Part shown: positions 9,986-17,326 of the stretch, one piece after another | How the letters are laid out: every line of letters starts with the position of its first letter | Position numbering within the stretch: position 1 is the first letter of the stretch | Origin: Melampsora larici-populina 98AG31 | Lineage: Eukaryota; Basidiomycota; Pucciniomycetes; Pucciniales; Melampsoraceae | Length of the DNA: 17,326 bases | Assembly (NCBI RefSeq): GCF_000204055.1 | Contig: NW_006768787.1 | Coordinates: 1,214,497 to 1,231,822 of the forward strand | Direction of reading: 5' to 3' | The notes under the pieces: generated by a model | Told to the model about the DNA's origin: nothing | Databases searched by the model: none | The model's input: the letters and a program-made list of their open reading frames with translations, nothing else | Made by a program: the position numbers and the translations under genes

Positions 9986-10202
9986 ATGATCGAGGCAAAG
10001 ATACTCGAGCGTCCCGGGCTGTTCGGGCAGGTGAGTGTATCCGAAATTCCAAGTGGTTGAACCGATGAATTGTTTGAATGAGCAACTTCTCAAAGACAAC
10101 CAACCTCAAAGAAAATACAAACAATTCAAGTTAACTTATCATCATCATCATTATCATTATCAATTAATTATTATCAAGTATTATTATTATTTTGCTATCG
10201 AG
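9986..10202 (+). other. possible upstream exon and 5' intron of the SIKE-like gene
   Basis: A strong donor, CAG|GTGAGT, lies at 10030/10031, and an acceptor, ATCGAG, ends at 10202 directly before the ATG at 10203. Removing 10031-10202 (172 bp) joins an ATG at 9986 in frame through 15 codons (MIEAKILERPGLFGQ) to the main protein. An in-frame stop lies shortly upstream of 9986. This could equally be a 5' UTR intron with translation from 10203. Both splice sites are seen; use of them is inferred. Confidence 0.4.
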
Positions 10203-11927
10203 ATGGCAGTCATGGATGAAGATCTTCAAAGACTTTGGCACCTCTTAGCTGAATTATCATCACAACTTACTCAAAATAGAGAACAATGTGAACAACTTAA
10301 GAAACAAGCTGAAGATTTAAAAACTCAAGCTATTCATACTGGTACAGGTTATGCACTTAAACGATTTAATGTTGATCTTAGTAAAGGTTTGTTTTTTTCC
10401 TAAATTGATCTGAATGAATAGAATGAATTGGATCCACTGATGATGATGATTTGTGTGATGATGGATGTGTAGAACAATTCGAATCTGAAGTAGAAAGGAT
10501 GAATGCTCAATTAGTCATCGAGAATCAAACTTTACAACATGAGAATAGACAACTTACGATTCTTCTTAAGGATCATGAAACCACTCTTGAACAAATCATG
10601 ACCCGTTTTCGTACTCATGCTGTCAGTCTGATTCGAAATCTTTCACTTGCATTCATTCATTGAATTTCCGATGACCATGTGAATCATGAGAAGACTAAGA
10701 TTAAATGTTTTGATTTTGATTTTTTCAAAATAGCATTCAACTCAACAACACGAACTTGAGATGATCAAGTATTACGAATCACAAGTTTTGATGGAAAAAC
10801 AACAAAGATCGATGATTGGGATCCCACCGAATTTACAATCACCTTATGATCCTAATAATCCGATCTTGATCATCGATCCAAACGTCTTTCAATCTATTCA
10901 AAACATTTCAATTCTCATTCAAAGAGCAATGAGAGATCTTTTAGGAGAAGAACCGTCTTTGAATGAACTTGATGAATTTTCAGATCGGAATCGAGATCAA
11001 GCTTATTCGATGGGTACAAGTCCAAGTCCAAGTCCAAGTCCATTAGGAGCTATATCAGAAGTATCACCAGGTACACAACTTCTTGGACATGACGCTAGCT
11101 TATCTAGTCCCGATCCTGGTACTTCTCAAGCTACTCTATCTCCATTAGAGTTTAAGAATCCATTCAATGCATACAGATCATTGGGAGTGGGTCGATCGGT
11201 GGGTTTGGCTAATGGACCATCTCCACCCAGACGTAGTTCTACATCGATCATTGAATATCAACCTAGATTACAAGACCCATCTCGAGGAGGATTTGTTGGA
11301 AAACGAAACGGATCACTTTCAGATACAGCCTTACAAACAGCGATTGAAGTAGAAGGATTGAAGAAAGAAAATGAACATTTAAGAGAACTGTTGGGGATAG
11401 CTAATGATATGAATCTACAAGCTGGACAATCTAATCAGTCTAGACCATCACAGGATGCTCATACTGCTAAACTGAATAGTGTAGTAGAAGAAGTGATTAA
11501 GGAAGAAGAAGAGGAAGAGGAAGAAGATGATGAAGAAGAAGAAGGTGAAGTGATGGATGAGAGTCATGATGGAGATCAATGGTTAGGAGGAGGAAATTCA
11601 AAAGTGACAAATCTATCGGAATGGTCAGATGATGATGAACCTATTGAATCACTTTCACCTATTAAATCTGAAGAATCTTTATCTACCGAATCGAATTTAG
11701 AAGAACCTTTAACTGAACTTGCTAATCTTTCTTTATCTGATACTAAAAATGCTGAAATTCCAATCGAAGTGGAAGATAGTCAACATTCAATTGAATCATC
11801 ATCTAGTATAGATCAATCTCCAATAGATCATCATCAACCAATGGAAGAGAATTCAGAAAGTAATTCCATCATCATTTCAGAAGGATCTAATCCAACAGTA
11901 GTAGAAGACCTTAAATCTGAAGAATGA
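10203..11927 (+). CDS. SIKE/FGFR1OP2-family coiled-coil protein (STRIPAK-associated), 508 aa
   Basis: Exons are 10203-10386, 10473-10621 and 10734-11927, with introns of 86 and 112 bp; the joins give DLSK-EQFESEVERMNAQ and FRTHA-HSTQQHELEM. Residues 5-50 and 62-125 form coiled coils. The segment NQTLQHENRQL...ETTLEQIMTRFR (about 80-108) matches the SIKE core (family PF05769), and a later block, EGLKKENEHLRELLGIA (about 318-334), matches its C-terminal helix. Animal members bind the STRIPAK phosphatase-kinase complex; fungal STRIPAK contains comparable small coiled-coil subunits, so a scaffold role is inferred. The family is usually near 200 aa. Here about 125 residues of Ser/Pro-rich low-complexity sequence separate the conserved helices, and about 170 acidic, Ser-rich residues follow, with a Glu/Asp run at about 363-383. 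Start ATG 10203 is used; 10212 is a second in-frame ATG. Confidence 0.82.
11017..11042 (+). repeat. in-frame hexanucleotide repeat (CAAGTC)4
   Basis: Four perfect CAAGTC units encode a Ser-Pro run in the insert of the SIKE-like protein. Being a multiple of three, unit gain or loss would keep frame. Confidence 0.9.
11503..11556 (+). repeat. purine-rich GAA/GAG tract encoding the acidic run
   Basis: This almost pure purine stretch encodes the Glu/Asp run of the SIKE-like protein. It is a low-complexity coding repeat, prone to length change. Confidence 0.75.
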
Positions 11928-12367
11928 TGAACTGGATCAATCCATACAAATGATGTTTTTTTTTTTGCTTTTTTTTGTGTTTTCTCTTTGTAAATGTTGT
12001 ATTTGAATGAGAGCTCTTTACAAAAAAACATTCATAACTACTTTGTTCAATTTTTTTTATAGACACTGATCATCAAGATGGGGAGAGAGTGAAGAAGTTT
12101 GATTTTTGATTTTCTTGGGTGTAGATAGAAATATGTAAAGTTTGGATTGATGAGATGGTAGTAGTAGTAGTACGAGAGAAACCATGAATTGATTTATTGG
12201 TTTTTTTTTCTGTTGGATTTCTTGGTTCATGATGGGCATGACATGGGATGAGAATGAGATGTTGATGAATTATGTAAATTGAGATATTCTCAAAGACATC
12301 TTCATTTAGTTTTGATTTTGATTTTGTTTTCTTCGCCATCACAATCATCATCAACATCATCATCAGC
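11928..12367. other. spacer between the SIKE-like and channel genes
   Basis: Both flanking genes run on the plus strand. T-rich runs near 11955-11978 probably belong to the 3' UTR of the first. CAT/ATC triplets at about 12338-12367 form the leader of the second. Reverse-strand open frames here are low-complexity shadows. Confidence 0.5.
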
Positions 12368-15300
12368 ATGTCAAAGCTCAAGTCGAATTCAAGAATGTTA
12401 GATATCAACACTGCAAACTCAGATCAAGAACTAAATCATGAAAGAACTCATTTAATTCCAAAACTCACATTCCAACCTGTCTCACCTTCAACTCAGCATT
12501 CTAGACCATTTCAACCAGACACTCTTTTAACTGAAGATGAAGATGATGATGATGATGATGATCTGACTAGCATACACAAGTTGGTTCATGATATACGTCT
12601 AAGACTCTTGGAATTGATTGGTAAAGGATTCGATTCATTATCTCGATGGTTTCAAATGCTAATGTTAGTTTGATTGGCTTCTGATTAGACACACCTTTAT
12701 CGACTGAACAACTCACTTCACCACGTATCACCCTATCCATCACTCGTCCACTCGAATTAGAATACTTCAATCTACGTCATCCTGCAATCGTCTTTGCTCT
12801 GCTAGTCAATCGAGTTCAATTCATCACCGATTCAACTCATGCTCTCACTTTACATTCCGTTAATGCAACCCGAGCTTCTCTATGTGAAATCTTAGCTACC
12901 AACGTTTTAAGAAGAGTACATGAATCTGATCTGATCAAAGAATCTCAACACCTTTCAAATCGATCCAAACGAATGAAATCTTCAACTGTGACTCCTAAAC
13001 TGACACCAGAAGAAGAAGAAAATTGTTTATTGAAATCGGCTAATGTGTTGGCTACTGCATTTGAAATGTTTCAAGGTGCTCCGATCGAAGTGATTCGAAA
13101 TATGGAAGCTGATTGGGGTGTTAAAGATACTAAAAAGATTCTGACTTCTCAATGTAATGCACTTGAGATGGCTATTGTTAGTGAAGCTAAACAATTCATT
13201 CGAAGTCCGGCTTGTCAACGAGTGATTGGTAATCCATCTCTCTTTCTCTTTCTCTCTCAACCCTAATGACTTCTTTTACTAATTCAAATCGCTCTCTTGA
13301 CTTTTCACAGAGGCAATTTGGACTGGAAAGATTGTTTATACTTCGACGGCTATCTTTGATATTGTCTCTGATCGATACAAACGTCGACCGGTTTCACTCT
13401 ACAATCCAAGAGATGCACCTTTACTCAATCATTATCGTTTAGGAGTTCCACGTAATAGAGCTGCTCTAGGTTATTTTAATTATGGAATTCTGATCATCTC
13501 ATATGTAGCCACCATGGAAACTAGAGAATTGAATAGGATGAATGGATATGAGATTTGGTTTAATATCTTTACTTTGGGATTCGCCCTAGACAAGACTGGA
13601 TCGATCTTAGAACATGGTTGGCGTGTCTTTATAGCCAATCTTTGGAATGGATTTGATGCTGCCTTCATCTTTGGTTATTTAATTTATTTATCTTTAAGAT
13701 CTTCTGGTTTATTTTATTTATCTCATTATGATATGAAATCTTATTGGTTAAATGAACAATCTCATCAAGTTTTATCTTGTTTAGCAATCTTTGTCTTTCC
13801 TAGATTAGCTTTCATTACACTTTCGGATAATCTATTGATTTTATCCTTAAGATCGATGATGAGTGATTTTGTGTTTTTAATGTTATTAGGAGCTTGGTGT
13901 TTTCTTGGGTTTTTATATTCACTTTATATGCTTCAAGTTAGTTTAACTGAAGCAGGTGAAATGGAAAAATATTCAATCGGTCAAATCGCCAAATGGATGG
14001 TTTACATTTTCTTTGGATTAGATGCTACTGGGATCACAATTGCTCACGAGTTTCATCGGGTGTTAGGTGAGCAAATCTTGATTGTTCTTTCATTTTTTTT
14101 AAATAACTGGTGAGCTGATACTAGAGTTCACTTCATTTGTAGGTCCTGCTATCTTTATCATCTATGCTTGTCTGTCTAATACGCTCTTGGGTAAGCATCT
14201 CGTCGTCTTTTTCCTTGTTGATCAATCCTATGACTAATTGGTTCTTACTTTCTTCTCAGTCACCGTCCTGGTCTCAATCTTGTCAAAGATCTTCAGCGAC
14301 ATCTCTAACGATGCCATAGCCGAGACTCTGTACCGCAAAGCAGTCTTGACATTTGAAGGAGTTAAATCAGATGCGATCTTTTCCTTTCAACCTCCTTGGA
14401 ACATACCTGCCTTACTGATCTTAATCATCTTGAAGCCATTCTTAACACCACGTAAATTTCATACGGTCGTGGTCTTTCTATGTCGGTTCTTTGGTTGTCC
14501 GATCCTTTTGACGATTAGTTTTTTTGAAAGATATGTAGTTGGACCATTTGAAAAAGGAGAGAATCGAGTGACTAATTCATTAAAACTTTCAGTAGTCAAT
14601 AGTTTAGGAGGATTAGGAATCGGAAGTCATTTCGTTCCTAATCCATCTTCTACTTCTTCTCGTAATCATCATGATAGTAGGAAAACTAAAATGTCACAAA
14701 TGTCATCTCGAATCACTCGAAACTTACATAAATTCGGAGGTTTATCTTCAGCTGTTATTGAAGCTTGTTTTAGTTTCGAACCGGCACCTCCGATTCATGG
14801 AGAAGAGGATGGTGGAATAGAAGATGATGAAGCGTTTTTGTATAGACGAAGACCTTCGGATGGTGCACAAACGATTCGAGGAGGTGATGAGAATGAAGCC
14901 AGTCAAAGTCAAGCTGAGCCAGATGATCGGTATGCAACCTTGAAAGGCAACTCGAAATTCACAAGTAAACGTCGATCTCGTAAGATATTAGAAGGTGAAC
15001 TTGAGGCTGGACCGGCTCCTAGAAAATCCAATCGAAGATCCATGAAACGATCTCATAGTCAACCAGGAGCTCGTGGTTCAAGAAAAACTCAAGACATCAA
15101 CATTAGTCCTAAGCAAAACCTTAATATGACACCACTCGAGCGATTGTTTTTGCCTGAAGGATATCTTTCATTGATTGGAACGCCAAGTCCAGGACGGAAT
15201 GTGAAACCAACCAATGTTTCCCAAGACACAAGATCATCATCAATTTCTACCATCTCTTCAAGTTCTTCATCTGATACTGATACAGGAGTATCACGTTCAG

Positions 15301-15746
15301 GACGGAAAAGGGATTCTAAACCGTTAAGTCCGTATAGAAGATCTACACCAGCTTATTCGAAAAGACCAGAAGGCATGAATGAGAATTTGATTACACCCTT
15401 TGAAGCCTTAAAACGATCGATTTCGACTTCATCAGTTAACTCGGTTCATAGTCATCAACGATTAAAAGCCACTAATCGTAGTAGTACAAGACCAGCTTCG
15501 ATTATTCAAAATGATGAAGAATTCGAAAGACAAGATAGATCGTATTTAGAACATCATGATCATCATCGTGAAAGCAGTTTAAGAAGTTCATTAGAACAAC
15601 TTTCGATGGTTAAAGAGATTGAAGAAAAGATTGAACGTGCGAACGGGTTGAGGGATAAAAAGATTCAAAGATTGGTCGAAAGTCAAGTTCGAATTGAAAG
15701 TTTATTAAATGAATTGATTCAAGTTTCGAAACAACCTCAAGATTAA
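12368..15746 (+). CDS. YVC1: TRP-type vacuolar cation channel, YVC1/TRPY-like, 1027 aa
   Basis: Fungal TRPY channels release Ca2+ from the vacuole on stretch or calcium signals. Exons are 12368-12620, 12689-13228, 13311-14066, 14143-14190 and 14260-15746; introns are 68, 82, 76, 69 bp, and every junction is phase 1. Residues about 102-125 (SITRPLELEYFNLRHPAIVF) match the conserved N-terminal region. Membrane segments lie near 316-332, 345-360, 378-392, 415-432, 449-472 and 515-545. The pore loop is near 487-506 (FFGLDATGI), followed by the last segment running into LVTVLVSILSKIF. Two further hydrophobic stretches (about 575-594, 602-624) precede a long Ser/Arg-rich cytosolic tail ending in a coiled coil (about 983-1020). 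The yeast protein is 675 aa; the extra length is mostly this tail. An Asp-rich run (56-65) lies in the N-terminus. Confidence 0.92.
12533..12562 (+). repeat. in-frame (GAT)n microsatellite in YVC1 exon 1
   Basis: GAT triplets, with GAA at the start, encode EDEDDDDDDD at residues 56-65. Triplet length change would keep frame. Confidence 0.85.
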
Positions 15747-16364
15747 TTCATTCAAAGTTTTTTTTCAAAGGTTTTTGAACTTTTTGTAATCAAGTTTGGA
15801 AGTTAGGAAGAAGAAGATGGAGAAAAAGAAGGGTTGGGTTGAAAAGTTTAAATTAACATTTACACTTTTAACATTGATTTCAATCAATAATAGATTAAGT
15901 AATATAGAACAAACCAAACCAAAAAATCTCTTTTTTGTTCTCAAAAAGAAAAAACAATGTATAAAGTTAAGTAGTCAAGTAAAGAAATCGACATGGTTAG
16001 TTTTCTTTTCATCTTTACATATATGTCTGTGTGTTTTTAAGTTAAAGTTTATCATGAACCCTTTTTTTCCTATGTTTTTGTGTCCTGTTTTTGGTTTGCA
16101 ATATCAGCATGTTTAAAGAAAAATCGTTGAGAATTTTGATTTTAGTGATTTGTTTTAGAGTATTATAATGATACGAATTGTGAATGTGAATGAAATGAAA
16201 GATTTTGTGTATAATTAAATTTAGTTAAGAAACATACAATGTCAGAGTATTTTTCAGTGTTTAAATATTATTTGAAATCATTTTAGGTCCTTGATCAATT
16301 ATGTATGATACTTATATAGCAATATGGTAATACTAAGGCCACAAAGTTGGATGAAATATTGATT
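15747..16364. other. 3' flank of YVC1
   Basis: AT-rich sequence after the TAA, with T-rich and A-rich runs. The 106-codon frame at 15796-16116 has no ATG at its opening, is Lys/Phe-biased from A/T runs and overlaps the expected 3' UTR, so it is not called. No repeat or RNA gene is visible. Confidence 0.5.
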
Positions 16365-16598
16365 TTAATGGATTTGATCATGAGTAGGTTTCGCTTTCAT
16401 ATTGAAGGAAATCTGTAAGATTACACTGAGCTCTTCAGTTGTTACTTTTGTTTGTCTTCGGAGATGTGATAAATCAAAGTAGAAGATATCAGAGATCCTG
16501 ATGATATAAGTTTGTAGAATAGGCAGAGATAAAAGAAAAGACGTAATCAGACGAGTAGCGCTCAACACATAGAAGTGAAGCCGAAAGATTTTTTGCAT
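16365..16598 (-). CDS. possible small hydrophobic-N-terminus protein, 77 aa
   Basis: An open frame starts at ATG (16598-16596) and ends at TAA (16367-16365). Residues about 4-30 are hydrophobic with few charges (FYVLSATRLITSFLLSLPIL), which could be a signal peptide or single membrane segment; the rest is polar and contains no cysteine. I recognise no family. Its length is within reach of chance in AT-rich DNA, and no promoter or splice evidence supports it. Confidence 0.2.
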   Translation of the reverse strand: MQKIFRLHFYVLSATRLITSFLLSLPILQTYIIRISDIFYFDLSHLRRQTKVTTEELSVILQISFNMKAKPTHDQIH

Positions 16599-16635
16599 AA
16601 AACAATCTTGCGGATATGGCCACCTGTACACTTAA

Positions 16636-16663
16636 GTATGTACCCTATACCATAGGGTCATAC
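16636..16663. repeat. short inverted repeat at the edge of the C-rich region
   Basis: GTATGTACCCTAT (16636-16648) pairs with ATAGGGTCATAC (16652-16663) around a 3-nt loop, with one bulged T. It marks the junction between AT-rich flank and the C-rich field to the right. Confidence 0.7.
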
Positions 16664-16808
16664 GTACATCTGTATGGCCCAATGGCATTCGAGTTCAACT
16701 GCCAAGATGAACCTTCATCTCAAGAAGCTTCTTGGAGGCATCCAATTTTGGCTAAGTCCCCTTTTTGCTTAAGGAAACAAAGACCAGCCTCGAATCCCCA
16801 CAAGATAC

Positions 16809-17100
16809 AGCCCACCATGTTAGTAAAAGTCCACCACCCTTCGACTTTTCCCCACCACCACATCCAATCCCTTACATTGTTTTACACTAGCATACCCCCC
16901 TGTCTTTGAAATCCACCAGGCTATTAATGAAACCTCACCACCGTATTGAAAGTCCACCACCACCACCCCCATCAAAGGTTTTCCACCCACTTGTCTTTAA
17001 ATTTCACCAGCCAACACTTACACGTAAACGTCACCACCCTCCTAGACTCTGAAAACCCACCACCTCGCCTTGAAAAACCAACACACCTCACCCCGCACCC
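16809..17100. repeat. degenerate minisatellite, about 24-bp units, CCACC-rich
   Basis: About ten diverged units share an A-rich half (TTTGAAAT, ATGAAACCT, TTGAAAGT, TCAAAGG, TTTAAATTT, GTAAACGT, CTGAAAACC, TTGAAAAACC) followed by a CCACC/CACCACC half. CACC cores fall near 16831, 16852, 16913, 16936, 16954, 16983, 17005, 17032, 17057 and 17081, so spacing within the well-ordered part runs 18 to 29 bp and averages about 24. The plus strand is notably poor in G. The open frame at 16616-16909 that partly covers it is repeat-derived and not called. Confidence 0.65.
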
Positions 17101-17326
17101 TGTATTCACGCACAAAGCAAAATAACCACCTCATCCCCTCACCACACCCTCTCCAAAATCACACCCCCCAAACCGTTTACACACCCCATCACCTCCAAAC
17201 CGCAAAATGTAACTCTAACTCTCATAACCCACTATTCAACCCGGCTCCTCAGCATCAATTGGAAACTCTTTGCCTTGTCTTTCATTCAATGATTCAATGA
17301 ATGTACCGCTGTACCACGTTGGTAAG
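17101..17326. other. C-rich, G-poor sequence to window end
   Basis: Strand asymmetry continues beyond the recognisable repeat units, with CACC and CCCC words until about 17235, then fades. The 76-codon frame at 17070-17300 is a product of this composition. Nothing else is identifiable, and the region may continue past the window. Confidence 0.45.

Noticed and set aside
12057..12411. Two minus-strand frames upstream of the channel gene
   Set aside because: They are low-complexity translations of CAT/ATC and T-rich leader sequence, overlapping the start of the channel gene.
12656..12688. Intron donor at GTTAGT near the end of channel exon 1
   Set aside because: It would leave an intron of about 25 bp in the wrong phase; the donor at 12621 (GTAAAG) gives 68 bp, a CTAAT branch site and the correct phase.
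15796..16116. 106-codon plus-strand frame after the channel gene
   Set aside because: No ATG at its start, Lys/Phe bias from A and T runs, and it lies in the expected 3' UTR.
16616..16909. 97-codon plus-strand frame starting at ATG
   Set aside because: Its second half is translation of the CCACC repeat field, and the first half crosses a hairpin; composition explains the lack of stops.
17210..17240. Telomere-like CTAACTCTCATAACCC words
   Set aside because: There is no run of the CCCTAA unit; the resemblance comes from C/A-rich composition.
17070..17300. 76-codon plus-strand frame
   Set aside because: G-poor sequence rarely makes TAG or TGA, so openness is expected; the product is Pro/His/Thr low complexity.
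1..17326. tRNA, rRNA, CRISPR arrays, bacterial operon signals
   Set aside because: None seen; the spliced genes make this eukaryotic DNA and no tRNA-like arms were found by eye.

Overview
The window looks like nuclear DNA of a filamentous basidiomycete. Three of the four main genes are split by short introns of about 68 to 224 bp with GT...AG ends, often with a CTAAT-like branch site. Intergenic DNA is AT-rich, long and scattered with repeats, and the encoded families are fungal. The AT-rich, gene-poor texture would fit a rust fungus (Pucciniales), but this is inference from style and I cannot name a species.

Layout. 1-3437: no convincing gene; a pair of about 85-bp direct repeats and two stretches of stop-interrupted reading frame that may be decayed coding sequence. 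3438-3848 (-): a small unrecognised ORF. 4310-5749 (-): an intronless F-box/LRR-like protein. 5750-7341: the divergent upstream region shared by the F-box gene and the next gene; it contains a 575-bp non-autonomous DNA transposon (MITE-like, 6582-7156) with 32-bp terminal inverted repeats ending in TA. 7342-8806 (+): a four-exon phosphatidylserine synthase (CHO1/PSS family), 344 aa. 8807-10202: 3' flank and a long spacer, with a possible leader exon for the next gene. 10203-11927 (+): a three-exon SIKE/FGFR1OP2-family protein, a STRIPAK-associated coiled-coil family, 508 aa, with a large insert and an acidic tail. 12368-15746 (+): a five-exon TRP-type vacuolar cation channel (YVC1/TRPY-like), 1027 aa. 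15747-17326: 3' flank, then a strand-asymmetric C-rich region with a degenerate minisatellite of about 24 bp units on a TGAAA-N-CCACCACC theme.

The three plus-strand genes serve separate core functions (phospholipid synthesis, STRIPAK signalling, calcium release from the vacuole). I see no evidence that they form a pathway or cluster. All exon joins were made by hand from splice consensus, reading phase and family motifs; each join keeps frame and each total is divisible by three. No previously undescribed multi-gene system is evident. The most unexplained items are the C-rich degenerate repeat field, the MITE in the shared promoter region, and the SIKE-family protein whose conserved core is split by low-complexity sequence.
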